The notes below the pieces were generated by a model that was not told where the DNA came from, searched no databases, and saw nothing but the letters and a program-made list of their open reading frames with translations. Position numbers and translations under genes: made by a program. Positions 18,269 through 26,379 of a DNA stretch of 64,000 nucleotides are shown one piece after another. The stretch is from positions 1 through 64,000 of the forward strand of contig CAKSNL010000001.1 of the NCBI GenBank assembly GCA_934476235.1, in the 5' to 3' direction. Source of the DNA: an uncultured Clostridia bacterium. GTDB taxonomy: Bacteria; Bacillota; Clostridia; CAKSNL01; HGM11501. Positions within the stretch are counted from its first letter, which is position 1. The number at the start of each line of letters is the position of its first letter.

Positions 18269-18583
18269 TTACACCTTCTTTTTCGGTTCCGGCAGTTCGC
18301 CGTACATCAGGTCAAATAGCTTTTTTAATAACTCTCTGTCATCCGTTTCCTCAACCAAAAGCATCTTTTTTGCGCCCTCGTAGGGCTCTTCAAGCCTTGC
18401 TTCCGGAAGAAGTGCCGATGCCAAGGGCACCGTTTTTACCAAAAAGCGGTCGTCGCAGATATATGCGGCAATTTTTCCTTTGTAATAAACGATGTATTCT
18501 CCCATCATGCTCTTAAATTTCACGTCCGAAAGGAGCGACAGTTGCTCTTTCATGTATTCAAAATATTCTGCCGATACCGCCAT
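18269..18583 (-). CDS. TfoX N-terminal-domain protein
   Basis: 104 aa, a single TfoX N-terminal domain (KFKSMMGEYIVYYKGKIAAYICDDRFLVK, then the conserved Lys/Pro-rich helical part). Single-domain TfoX-like proteins are widespread and mostly uncharacterised; the competence role of Haemophilus Sxy should not be assumed. The ATG overlaps the methyltransferase stop (TAATG), so it is translated in step with that gene. Confidence 0.82.
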   Translation of the reverse strand: MAVSAEYFEYMKEQLSLLSDVKFKSMMGEYIVYYKGKIAAYICDDRFLVKTVPLASALLPEARLEEPYEGAKKMLLVEETDDRELLKKLFDLMYGELPEPKKKV

Positions 18584-19299
18584 TATTTTTTCCTCAACAC
18601 TATCTTAATGAAATTAAGATACTTTCTGCCGCCGGCTTCCATCGCCTTTCTGTCGCCCACGGCATATTCGTTATCCTGTTTGAGCCAGTCGTCCCAGACC
18701 TCCGAATTGCTTTCCATTTCGCTGACCGAAATGACCTCTGCCCCCTTGCACTTTTCCGCCATGGCTCTCCAGTACGAAACATCATGCATATAGTCAAGCT
18801 GCTCGGGAGTCCACGAGAGCAAAAGCTCCGGCGGCAGATTGTCATGGCAGTCCTTTTTCATTCCGGGAATTGCGATGTAGATATAGCCGCCGCTTTTCAA
18901 AAACGGCAGAAGCTTTTCGTCAAGATAGTCCTCGTCGCGCCCGAAATAGTTGTACGAATCGGTGCTCACGATCGCGTCAAAAAACTCCTTTTCAAAGGGA
19001 AGCGCCGTCGCGTCCGCCTTGACCGGGATTATCATGTCGCGGTCTAACCCCATCTCGTCAAAAAACTTTCTGTTTTCGTCAGGGTCGCTCCAAAGGTCCG
19101 CCGCGTAAACCACAAAGCCGTATTCTTTTGAGAGGAATACGCTGGTGAGCCCCTGCCCGCTTCCAAGATCGCAGACCCGCGCTCCCTCGGGAATCTTATT
19201 GTCCAAAAGGAGCTCCTCCTCCAATTTCACGGGGTTGGGACCCATTATTTTTGCCTGTAATTTTTTCGTGTTATATTTTTCGCTTTTTATATATTTCAT
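18583..19299 (-). CDS. Class I SAM-dependent methyltransferase
   Basis: 238 aa with a Rossmann-type SAM site: motif I VCDLGSGQGLTS (about residues 42-53), an acidic end of beta2 (YAADLW), motif II-like KADATALPF and motif IV FDAIVSTDSYNYFG. The C-terminal half would hold the substrate pocket; the substrate is unknown and a small molecule is more likely than RNA or DNA. It begins one base after the rsgA stop, with an AGGAG site inside the rsgA end. Confidence 0.87.
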   Translation of the reverse strand: MKYIKSEKYNTKKLQAKIMGPNPVKLEEELLLDNKIPEGARVCDLGSGQGLTSVFLSKEYGFVVYAADLWSDPDENRKFFDEMGLDRDMIIPVKADATALPFEKEFFDAIVSTDSYNYFGRDEDYLDEKLLPFLKSGGYIYIAIPGMKKDCHDNLPPELLLSWTPEQLDYMHDVSYWRAMAEKCKGAEVISVSEMESNSEVWDDWLKQDNEYAVGDRKAMEAGGRKYLNFIKIVLRKK

Positions 19300-19300
19300 T

Positions 19301-20338
19301 TTAAATTCTCCTGTCTTTATTTATCTTTGCAATTTTTATAAATTTTTTCTTTTTTTCAGAAAGGTACTCCTCCGTGTTCTCCGAATATGCGTTTTCCGCC
19401 TTGAGCTTTTTATATGAATCCAGTCTCTCTTTTTTTACCGTTCCGTCTTCGACCGCTTTTAAGACCGCGCAGCCCGGTTCGCCCGTGTGAGTGCAGTCGG
19501 AAAAGCGGCAGAGCGGCGCCAAATCCTCGATATCGGAAAACGAGCGCTCGATTCCGTCTCCCGAATCCCACATTCCGAGCTCTCTCATTCCCGGAGTGTC
19601 AATGACCATTCCGCCGCCGGGAAGCATGAAAAGCTCTCTCCTCGTTGTCGTGTGCCGCCCCTTGTCGTCATTTCTGAGTCCGTTTGTCAAAAGCAGCTCC
19701 TCTCCCAAAAGCGCGTTTATAAGCGTTGATTTTCCGACGCCGGACGAGCCGATAAACGCCGCGGTCTTACCGGCTTTCAAATACCCAAATAGCTTTCCGG
19801 CACTGTCCGGCTCATTGCTTCCGGTTACTATTATATCGGTTCCGAAAGCTGCCTCTTCAGCCTCCAGCTTCAGACTTTCCGTATCGGCGCAAAGGTCGGA
19901 CTTTGTAAGGACTGTCACGGGCACCGCACCGCTTTCCCACACCACGGAAAGATAGCGCTCTAAACGCCTTATATTAAAATCATTGTTAAGCGACATGCAG
20001 ATAAACACCGTGTCGACATTTGCGGCAACGGGCTGCTCCTTATTGTCGCTTCCCGCCGCTTTTCTTAATATCAGGCTTTTGCGTTCAAGCACGGAGTGTA
20101 TAACGCCGATGTCATTTCTGCAGTCCGCAGCGACGAAATCCCCGACTGCCGGAAAGTCCTTTGCGCTCACGGCGTTGTAGCGCATCTTTCCCGAAACCTC
20201 CGCTCTCATTTCTCCGTTTTTTGTCACCATAAGGTACATTCCCTTTTCCTGTGACACTATCCGACCTATTATATAAGGCGCCTCCGGCACGCTGTACCTT
20301 CTGTCAAGTCCAAAGAGCGCCATATCATTTTTATCCAT
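19301..20338 (-). CDS. rsgA: Ribosome small-subunit-dependent GTPase A
   Basis: 345 aa. An N-terminal OB-fold is followed by a circularly permuted GTPase with motif order G4 (TKSD), G1 (GSSGVGKSTLIN), G2 region (HTTTRRE) and G3 (DTPGMRELG), then the C-terminal zinc finger (CRFSDCTHTGEPGC). The family releases assembly factors from maturing 30S subunits. The length and neighbours suggest the longer paralogue found alongside a housekeeping copy in many Clostridia, not the copy usually next to a PASTA kinase gene; that is inference. Here it lies in a TetR-led operon between a flavin reductase and a methyltransferase. Confidence 0.94.
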   Translation of the reverse strand: MDKNDMALFGLDRRYSVPEAPYIIGRIVSQEKGMYLMVTKNGEMRAEVSGKMRYNAVSAKDFPAVGDFVAADCRNDIGVIHSVLERKSLILRKAAGSDNKEQPVAANVDTVFICMSLNNDFNIRRLERYLSVVWESGAVPVTVLTKSDLCADTESLKLEAEEAAFGTDIIVTGSNEPDSAGKLFGYLKAGKTAAFIGSSGVGKSTLINALLGEELLLTNGLRNDDKGRHTTTRRELFMLPGGGMVIDTPGMRELGMWDSGDGIERSFSDIEDLAPLCRFSDCTHTGEPGCAVLKAVEDGTVKKERLDSYKKLKAENAYSENTEEYLSEKKKKFIKIAKINKDRRI

Positions 20339-21026
20339 TTTTCTTTCCTTTCAGATTTTCCTTCCAGTATTCGTTGTCAATTTCCCACATCTTGCCCTTT
20401 AAGTGCAGCGACTCAAACATTTTGTAAAGGAAAAATACTTTTAATGACGGTTTTAAATGCTTTGCCGATTTGTTCACCTTTTTTGCCGTGTCGGAAAGCT
20501 TTTTTAAAAACTCTTTTTTAAATTTTTCCGGCATGTCGCTCCAGAAATAGCCCCACACCGACTGAGTGACAACATGCGTTCTTGCGACGCCCCAGTAATC
20601 CATACTGTCCTTTATGTCGCGCGCGGCGGATTTTAATCCTCCGCCCCCGGCAGTTGTTATGATTACAGCCTGCTTATTTGCCATGTCAAAATCGGGGCGG
20701 TGGACAAGCCACCTAAATCCGTAGTGATCCAAAAACGACTTTATCTGCCCCGGGGCGTGAAAGCACCAGACGGGGGACGCAAACACTATGACCTGCGATT
20801 TTTTAAAAGCCTCGTTTATCGGCTTTAAATATTCATATCCTCCGCATTTATCCTCTTTTCCGTGAAGGCATGCATAACACCCCGCACACACATGGGGCAT
20901 GTCGTCCGGCAGAGTGAACTCGTAAACCTCGCCGAGATCATCTATCTTTGAAATGAGATATTTTGCTCCGTTATATGTACTGCTGTTTTTCCTTTTTGTA
21001 GCCTTAATAAGCGTTACGTTTACCAT
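20331..21026 (-). CDS. NAD(P)H-dependent flavin oxidoreductase (flavodoxin-like)
   Basis: About 231 aa. The N-terminal strand, the cysteine-rich CAGCYACLHGKEDKCGG, FASPVWCFHAPGQIKSFLDH and TTAGGGG are typical of the NADPH-dependent FMN reductase family with a flavodoxin-like fold; FMN binding is expected at the STYNGAK and SPVW loops. The start at 21026 (MVNVTLIKATKRK) is preferred over an upstream ATG 24 bases earlier because an AAAGTG site lies at proper distance. The stop overlaps the rsgA start by eight bases. Its substrate could be a quinone or another small aromatic that the TetR protein senses. Confidence 0.86.
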   Translation of the reverse strand: MVNVTLIKATKRKNSSTYNGAKYLISKIDDLGEVYEFTLPDDMPHVCAGCYACLHGKEDKCGGYEYLKPINEAFKKSQVIVFASPVWCFHAPGQIKSFLDHYGFRWLVHRPDFDMANKQAVIITTAGGGGLKSAARDIKDSMDYWGVARTHVVTQSVWGYFWSDMPEKFKKEFLKKLSDTAKKVNKSAKHLKPSLKVFFLYKMFESLHLKGKMWEIDNEYWKENLKGKKNG

Positions 21027-21081
21027 ATATTCACACTTTCTGCGGGTCAAATTTAATTAAGACCCTCTCTTGATTGTACAA

Positions 21082-21720
21082 TTACCGCGTCGCATGCGCT
21101 TTTTTATTGAATGTTCTGAAAAATAATCTGACGTGCGCGTCCAGCTTTTCAAGGCACTCTTTTTCCCTGTCGGGCTCGCGGTCGCACACTCCCAAAAGCG
21201 TGATGATCGGGGAAACATACATAAGCGCCATGGTTTCGGGATCTTCCGCTTCAATCTCCCCGCTTTTTATGAGCGCCGTGAAAATTCCCGCATGATACTT
21301 TATGAGCCTTTCGATATATCTATTTGTATATAACCGGGAAAGCTCAGATGAGCGGAACTGCTCTATCGTCATCATTCTGCGAAAACGGTATGAAGCTTCG
21401 TCATGGAGTGAATATTCGAATATCTGCCTTACCTTTTTTATCAGAAATTCCTCCGATATCCCGGAAAACACGCCGACATCCTTTCCCGAGTTTCCCACAT
21501 GAATGTCAATCTTATCGGTGAACTTGTCGTAGTGCTCCGCCGTGTCCTTGACTATCGCGTCAAATATCGCCTTCTTGGACGGATAATGGTTGTATAAAGA
21601 CGGCGCCTTTATGCCCACCGCCTCGGCAATCTCCCCGACGCTGACCGAATCGTACCCTCTCGCCGAAAAAAGCTCCAGCGCCTTTTCCAATATCTTTTTC
21701 TTTGTATCTTCCTGTTTCAT
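21082..21720 (-). CDS. TetR-family transcriptional repressor
   Basis: 212 aa. The N-terminal helix-turn-helix (KKILEKALELFSARGYDSVSVGEIAEAVGIKAPSLYNHYPSKKAIFDAI) is a textbook TetR signature. The all-helical C-terminal domain is unique to the protein and would bind the ligand. It is the first gene of a six-gene minus-strand operon ending with the CAT homologue. A perfect 8-4-8 palindrome lies between its promoter and its start, so autorepression of the whole operon is likely. The ligand is unknown. Confidence 0.93.
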   Translation of the reverse strand: MKQEDTKKKILEKALELFSARGYDSVSVGEIAEAVGIKAPSLYNHYPSKKAIFDAIVKDTAEHYDKFTDKIDIHVGNSGKDVGVFSGISEEFLIKKVRQIFEYSLHDEASYRFRRMMTIEQFRSSELSRLYTNRYIERLIKYHAGIFTALIKSGEIEAEDPETMALMYVSPIITLLGVCDREPDREKECLEKLDAHVRLFFRTFNKKAHATR

Positions 21721-21729
21721 AATTTCTCC

Positions 21730-21749
21730 TAACTAACGTTTGTTAGTTA
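21730..21749 (-). promoter_or_regulatory. TetR operator
   Basis: TAACTAAC-GTTT-GTTAGTTA is a perfect inverted repeat placed just downstream of the -10 box and ten bases before the repressor start codon. A protein bound there would cover the transcription start. Confidence 0.8.
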
Positions 21750-21750
21750 T

Positions 21751-21779
21751 ATTGTAGCTCCGTTTTTATGTTTTGTCAA
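21751..21779 (-). promoter_or_regulatory. Promoter of the TetR operon
   Basis: On the minus strand a consensus TTGACA (21774-21779) and TACAAT (21751-21756) lie 17 bases apart. This is one of the strongest promoters in the window and is blocked by the adjacent operator when the repressor is bound. Confidence 0.88.
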
Positions 21780-21780
21780 G

Positions 21781-21811
21781 AAAAAAGAGCAATCTTTTTT
21801 GATTGCTCTTT
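21781..21811 (-). terminator. Terminator of the cell-wall operon
   Basis: AAAGAGCAATC and GATTGCTCTTT form an 11-bp stem around six T, with a T tract on the minus strand at 21781-21786. It separates the 159-aa gene from the TetR operon promoter. Confidence 0.85.
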
Positions 21812-21831
21812 ATATCCACCACTGCGGCACT

Positions 21832-22311
21832 TTACAGGGAAAGCGAATCTACGCCGCTGTCAATGGCGTTTTTCACTTTTTCAAGCGCCGTGACCGCCTC
21901 GTCCTTCGTCTTATAAATAAAGATAATCTCCCATGAGTCAATACCGGTCTGAACGGAAAGCCCCCATCCGGCAGGAATATTGCTGCTCTTAAACCTTCCC
22001 GTATCCTCCGCACGCAGCCCGCCGTAACAAATTAAAACCTTGGTTTTATCGGGGCTGGTCAGGCTCATTCTCTTTCTCGGCAAAACGCGCGTCCCGTCAG
22101 GAAGAATAAATTCAAACTCAGAAAAGACCTTCCCGACCGCATTCTCCACCGCCGATTCTGTTAAGCTTCCCATTGAAGCCTGCATGTCTGCCATCGGGTC
22201 CAATGCCGATATGACTTCGTCCGCAATGCCGTCTATCGAAGCCTGTAATTCCCCGACCGACTCCTCGATCATCTCCCTGATATGCTTAAGGTCCTGTTCA
22301 TTTAATGCCAT
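21832..22311 (-). CDS. Hypothetical protein, last gene of the cell-wall operon
   Basis: 159 aa and soluble by composition. Residues 1-60 are helical and acidic with heptad character (LKHIREMIEESVGELQASIDGIADEV), suggesting a coiled coil. The second half is a compact alpha/beta domain (EFILPDGTRVLPRKRM, CYGGLRAEDTGRF, WEIIFIYKTKDEAVTALEKV). I do not recognise the family. It starts 13 bases after the PBP stop and is followed by a strong terminator, so it belongs to the FHA-SEDS-PBP transcript. Confidence 0.75.
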   Translation of the reverse strand: MALNEQDLKHIREMIEESVGELQASIDGIADEVISALDPMADMQASMGSLTESAVENAVGKVFSEFEFILPDGTRVLPRKRMSLTSPDKTKVLICYGGLRAEDTGRFKSSNIPAGWGLSVQTGIDSWEIIFIYKTKDEAVTALEKVKNAIDSGVDSLSL

Positions 22312-22324
22312 ATCGTTATCCCCC

Positions 22325-23716
22325 TTACTTTAACCAGTACGAAAAGATTTTCCCGGCGCACCTTGCGCTTACGGAGCTTCCCTGACCGTTATACTCAAAC
22401 ATAACGCACACGGTCACGCTTTCGCCCTCGTCATTTTCCGCAAAGCCGACAAACCAGTCATGGCTTTTATCGGTTTCGTTCTGCGCCGTTCCGGTCTTTC
22501 CGTAAACCTTAAGTCCCCAAACATTTGCCTGTCCGCCGGTTCCCTCGCTGACGCAGGACGCCATCATATCCTTAACCTGACCCGCAACGTATGAAGATAC
22601 AGGCTCCGACAAAATCTTTTTCTTTGCCTTATGTGCGTTTACGCTGCCCTTGTCGATGCTTTCCACAAGATAGGGCTTTACCATTGCCCCGTCGTTTGCG
22701 AAAACGGAGCCGACCATGGTCATATAAAGCGGCGTCACCATAAGCCTTCCCTGACCGATTGAGGTGGACGCGATGTCCGCCGTGCTCATCGCATTTATCT
22801 TGTCCGAAAGCGTGCTCACGGAAAGCGGAATGTCAAACTTAATGTCCTCTCCCAAAAGGAATCGCTCATAAATGCTTAATGCGTCCTTTCCCATCTCGGT
22901 TCCGATCTCGGCGAAAACAACGTTGCTCGAATGAAGGAACGCGCCCTTTAAGTCCACCTTGCCGTACGCCTTCCCTCCGGAGTTTTCGTATTCCCTTCCG
23001 CCGATAACCGCTTTTCCTTCGTCGTCATATTCCTTATCGGTAAGCCCTTTCTCGACCGCAGCCGATGCGGTGATCATTTTCCATGTTGAGCCCGGGGCAT
23101 AAAGCCCCGAAACGGCACGCGCAACGAACGGCGCATTGTCGCTTTCGGCAAGCTCCTCCCAGTTTTTCAAAAGGCTCTCAGCCGAAGGGTCAAACGTCGG
23201 ATTGGACGCCATCGCGCGGATCGCACCGGTTTTATTATCCATAACGATAATGCTGCCGTTTTTGCCGCCCATGAGGTCATAGGCGTACTGCTGAAGCTTG
23301 TTGTCGATCGTAAGCGTCATATCAAATCCGCTCTTTTCCTTGCCCGAAAGCGTTGTCGCAAGGTTCATTGCCTGACCTATCTCATTTGAGCCCGTCAAAT
23401 AGTCGTTATATTCAAGCTCGATCTTGCTTCTGCCGTACGTCCGCGACGTGTAGCCGATAACATGAGTATATATTTTTCCGTAGGGATAAACCCTCTTTTG
23501 TCCGTCGTCCGTCATCTTGCTTTCGGCGAGAACGGTGCCCTCCCTGTCGTATATCGTGCCGCGCTTTATTTTTTCCTCCTTCTGATAAAGCCTCTGGTTA
23601 TACACGCTTTTTTCAAGCTTCGGCGCGCTGAAAACCCCGAAATAGGTTAAATACACGGACAGCGAAAGAAAGAGAAACAAAATAACCGAAAGCACGATTA
23701 TAATCTTTTTATTCAA
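22325..23716 (-). CDS. Class B penicillin-binding protein (PbpA/FtsI-like transpeptidase)
   Basis: About 463 aa. One N-terminal membrane helix is followed by a short pedestal (RGTIYDREGTVLA) and a transpeptidase domain with all three active-site motifs: S-x-x-K as STWK (Ser near residue 210), S-x-N as SSN (HSSNVVFAEIG) and KTG (YGKTGTAQNE). There are no PASTA repeats. It is short for PBP2/FtsI and closest in layout to actinobacterial PbpA. The start is probably TTG at 23716 (GGAGG nine bases upstream), although GTG at 23725 is also in frame. It overlaps the SEDS gene, its likely polymerase partner in peptidoglycan synthesis. Confidence 0.92.
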   Translation of the reverse strand: MNKKIIIVLSVILFLFLSLSVYLTYFGVFSAPKLEKSVYNQRLYQKEEKIKRGTIYDREGTVLAESKMTDDGQKRVYPYGKIYTHVIGYTSRTYGRSKIELEYNDYLTGSNEIGQAMNLATTLSGKEKSGFDMTLTIDNKLQQYAYDLMGGKNGSIIVMDNKTGAIRAMASNPTFDPSAESLLKNWEELAESDNAPFVARAVSGLYAPGSTWKMITASAAVEKGLTDKEYDDEGKAVIGGREYENSGGKAYGKVDLKGAFLHSSNVVFAEIGTEMGKDALSIYERFLLGEDIKFDIPLSVSTLSDKINAMSTADIASTSIGQGRLMVTPLYMTMVGSVFANDGAMVKPYLVESIDKGSVNAHKAKKKILSEPVSSYVAGQVKDMMASCVSEGTGGQANVWGLKVYGKTGTAQNETDKSHDWFVGFAENDEGESVTVCVMFEYNGQGSSVSARCAGKIFSYWLK

Positions 23717-24950
23717 TATTATCACCCTCCCCCACGCTTATTGCCTGAAGAACGCCGAGAGCCATGAAGCTCGTCACGAGCGACGAACCGCCGTAGCTTA
23801 TAAAAGGCAGCGTGATACCGGTAAGCGGTATCAGCTTTATCACTCCGCCGAGGATTATAAAGGTCTGAAATCCGAACATAACGGAAAGCCCGAAAGCCGT
23901 CCTCTTGTCAAACCCGTCCTTTGCGGCAAGAGCGATTTTAAATCCTCTGTAGACCATAATGAAAAATAGCAGTATGACGCCGATTCCGCCGAGAATTCCG
24001 AACTCCTCGCATACCGCGGAAAATATGAAGTCGGACTCAACGAACGGCACATACTCCGGGCTTCCGTTCGCAAGCCCGGAGCCCGTGAATCCCCCGCTCG
24101 CTATCGCGATGAGCGACTGGACTATCTGATAGCCCCGCCCCGTCGGGTCCGAAAACGGGTCAAACCACATCTTAACACGCGTCTGAATATGAAAAAGCAC
24201 CTTATATCCGATGTATCCGCCGAGCGAGGCAACGGCAACATTCATCACAAGGAACGACATTTTCTTTCCGAAAACAAAGTACATCGCCATGTAAATGATA
24301 AAAAAGAGCACCGCTATTCCCCACTCGCGCTGGAGAACTAGAAATCCGAGATTCATGTATACATAGACGGTTATCAATATGCTTTTTTTCGTTTCGGAGC
24401 CGGAAAGAAGCCTTCCGTTATCCGTTCCGAAAAGGCACGATAACGCCAGAACGTACAAAATCCTTATAAGCTCCGACGGCTGAAAGCCCTGGTTTCCGAA
24501 ATATATCCAGTTTTTTGCGCCGTGTATCGTCCGACCGAAAAGAAGCGTCGCCAGAAAAAGCGCTATTGACGCTCCCGCATAAAGAAAAAACAGTTTGTCC
24601 TTAATCTTAACTGCCCTGTACATAAAGTACGAAACAAAGAAAACGAACACGGACACGATAAACCACATCATCTGGCGCTCGCCGTACTCGGGGTCAATCC
24701 TCGTAAGCATCATAAGCCCTATAGACATCAGCGCCGTGACCGGCAGAAACAAATACCCGTCGCCCATATGAAGCGCCCTTATCAAAAGGTATGACACTAT
24801 CAAAAGGAGCATGAATAAAAGCGCGGTAATGCCTGTTTTTATCCGGTCCGCCTCGGTAGTGTTTTCAAACGCCAGAAGTCCGAAGCCTATAATATTCATT
24901 AAGGCGAGCATTAAAAGAGGCGTATATATCCTGTACCTTTTTTCTCTCAT
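23709..24950 (-). CDS. SEDS-family peptidoglycan polymerase (FtsW/RodA/SpoVE)
   Basis: 413 aa with about ten membrane helices. Family signatures are visible: the long loop with RVKMWFDPFSDPTGRGYQIVQSLIAIASGGFTGSGL, the catalytic-type Asp region ESDFIFSAVCEEFG, and the C-terminal PLTGITLPFISYGGSSL. SEDS proteins polymerise glycan strands from lipid II and work with a class B PBP, which is encoded immediately downstream with a 17-base or shorter overlap depending on the PBP start. The ATG overlaps the FHA stop (ATGA). Whether it serves elongation, division or sporulation cannot be told from sequence alone. Confidence 0.93.
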   Translation of the reverse strand: MREKRYRIYTPLLMLALMNIIGFGLLAFENTTEADRIKTGITALLFMLLLIVSYLLIRALHMGDGYLFLPVTALMSIGLMMLTRIDPEYGERQMMWFIVSVFVFFVSYFMYRAVKIKDKLFFLYAGASIALFLATLLFGRTIHGAKNWIYFGNQGFQPSELIRILYVLALSCLFGTDNGRLLSGSETKKSILITVYVYMNLGFLVLQREWGIAVLFFIIYMAMYFVFGKKMSFLVMNVAVASLGGYIGYKVLFHIQTRVKMWFDPFSDPTGRGYQIVQSLIAIASGGFTGSGLANGSPEYVPFVESDFIFSAVCEEFGILGGIGVILLFFIMVYRGFKIALAAKDGFDKRTAFGLSVMFGFQTFIILGGVIKLIPLTGITLPFISYGGSSLVTSFMALGVLQAISVGEGDNIE

Positions 24951-25414
24951 AAATTGACCTCACCGTCCTTAAGCGAGGGACGGAGGAACACAAACTCAAG
25001 CTGACCTATGCATATTCTGTCGCCGTCCAAAAGCTCCACCGCGTCCTCTCCCAGCTTATTGCCGTTTAAGAAGGTGCCGTTCGTGGAGTCTAAGTCCTCG
25101 ATATAATATCCGTCCTTCTCCTTAAATATCCTTGAGTGCCGGTGCGACATAAAGTTATCGTCGATCGGGATCTGGCAGTCCTCATCCCTCCCTATCGTGT
25201 CGTCGCCGGACAAGGGATAGCTCTCCTTTATCAAAAGTCCCGTATCGTGCGGCTGGTTTATCGGTTTTATATAAGCGTCATAAACCGGAAGTCCGGCTTT
25301 TTTCCTGCTCATCATTCTTATATCCGAGTATATCATTTTAACGACTATGAAAATAAAATAATACACGATGAGCACAAAAAGAGCGCTTGCAATTTTTGAT
25401 ATAATCTGGAACAA
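24947..25414 (-). CDS. Membrane-anchored FHA-domain protein
   Basis: 155 aa. One N-terminal membrane helix (LFVLIVYYFIFIVVKMIYS) precedes a cytoplasmic FHA domain (residues about 75-150) with conserved GRDEDCQIPIDD, MSHRHSRI and DLDSTNGTFLNG. FHA domains bind phosphothreonine peptides. Start codon TTG, with AGGCAGGTG upstream. It precedes the SEDS and PBP genes as in the fha-rodA-pbpA block of actinobacteria, but no Ser/Thr kinase or phosphatase gene is seen in this window, so its phospho-partner is encoded elsewhere. Confidence 0.92.
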   Translation of the reverse strand: MFQIISKIASALFVLIVYYFIFIVVKMIYSDIRMMSRKKAGLPVYDAYIKPINQPHDTGLLIKESYPLSGDDTIGRDEDCQIPIDDNFMSHRHSRIFKEKDGYYIEDLDSTNGTFLNGNKLGEDAVELLDGDRICIGQLEFVFLRPSLKDGEVNL

Positions 25415-25417
25415 CTT

Positions 25418-25579
25418 TTACACCTGCCTTTTGAGTTTTATAATGTATACTATCAATATGGCTATCGCCAAAAGCACAATGAGCTGGACTATTCCCTTAT
25501 AAGGAAACGTTATATTGTTTAATATAACGTATAATGCCGAAAGAACCAAAAGTCCCGAAAAAAGTAACGCTCTTTTCAT
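25418..25579 (-). CDS. Small two-helix membrane protein (53 aa)
   Basis: A short frame between the phosphoesterase and FHA genes: ATG at 25577-25579 and TAA at 25418-25420, with GAGG eight bases before the start. The product begins MKRALLFSGLLVLSALYVIL, has a short polar turn (NNITFPYKG), and a second hydrophobic helix (VQLIVLLAIAILIVYII) ending in Lys/Arg. It would be a membrane hairpin with both ends inside. Gaps of nine bases upstream and three downstream fit a real operon member. No known family is recognised. Confidence 0.7.
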   Translation of the reverse strand: MKRALLFSGLLVLSALYVILNNITFPYKGIVQLIVLLAIAILIVYIIKLKRQV

Positions 25580-25588
25580 AAGGATTCC

Positions 25589-26059
25589 TCACTTCATATA
25601 ATAATGCGCCATTTCAAAATAATTATCATCCGCCTCCAGTATTCCGACCGCCGGAGAGCTCATTCTCGGATACGTCGGACTTCCGGGCGAAAATATGCGG
25701 ACGGAATTTACCATAAGGTCCTCCGGGGCATGCGTGTGACCGTGAAGCGCGACAAGAGCGCCCTTTTCCCTTGCCGCAAGGCTTAACTTCAAAAGATTTG
25801 AATTAACGCCCAATGTGTGACCGTGGCAGATAAAAATTTTATGACCCGCAATTTCTATCACTTTTTCGTTTTCCCCGGAAAAGTCATTGTTCCCGCGGAC
25901 GAAATAAACCTTTTTGTCCTTATATATTTTCGCAATCTCGGACGCGTCCCTCACGTAATCGCCAAGATGAATTACCGCGTCAAAAGCCACATTTTCCATA
26001 AGCTCCAAAACACTTTTTATATGTCCGTGCGTATCTCCCGTTATTAAAACCCGGTACAT
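25589..26059 (-). CDS. YfcE/MJ0936-type metallophosphoesterase
   Basis: About 156 aa. The dinuclear-metal motifs are complete: D-x-H (GDTHG), GDYVRD, GNND, H (ICHGH) and GHTH. The family hydrolyses phosphodiesters or phosphomonoesters in vitro; physiological substrates are mostly unknown. The start at 26059 (MYRVLITGDTHG) is preferred because GGAGG lies seven bases upstream; in-frame starts further up would put the ribosome site inside the gene. It heads the minus-strand operon that continues to the PBP. Confidence 0.92.
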   Translation of the reverse strand: MYRVLITGDTHGHIKSVLELMENVAFDAVIHLGDYVRDASEIAKIYKDKKVYFVRGNNDFSGENEKVIEIAGHKIFICHGHTLGVNSNLLKLSLAAREKGALVALHGHTHAPEDLMVNSVRIFSPGSPTYPRMSSPAVGILEADDNYFEMAHYYMK

Positions 26060-26142
26060 AAACATTCCTCCGTCACAAAAAGAAGTAAAAAACATAATAT
26101 AATTACAGAGCCTCGCATAACTATTTAAAAGGGGGTATCAGC

Positions 26143-26376
26143 ATGAATGAGATCGAAAAGATAATAAAAAGCCTTGACCCGTCCGTGATAGGCAAGCTTA
26201 AGAATTTTGCCAATACCGGTGAAGGAAAAAAGATTATTTCCCAGTTCTCCTCGATGAACAAAGATGAGCTCATAAAAAAGGTGGGCTCCATGTCGGAGGA
26301 GGAGAAAAACGCCATTTTATCGAAAATGCCTGTCGATCCCGCAACCAGAAAGAAATTAAATGATCTGAAGGGATAA
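26143..26376 (+). CDS. Small helical protein of unknown function (77 aa)
   Basis: It begins MNEIEKIIKSLDPSVIGKLKNFA and is predicted all helical, charged and soluble, with a repeated K-x-x-S-M-S/N-x-E/D pattern (SSMNKDELIKKVGSMSEEEKNAILSKM). An AAAGGGGG site lies seven bases before the ATG. It is the first of three tightly spaced small genes (gaps of three and four bases), divergent from the phosphoesterase operon. I do not recognise a family. Confidence 0.75.
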   Translation: MNEIEKIIKSLDPSVIGKLKNFANTGEGKKIISQFSSMNKDELIKKVGSMSEEEKNAILSKMPVDPATRKKLNDLKG

Positions 26377-26379
26377 TAA

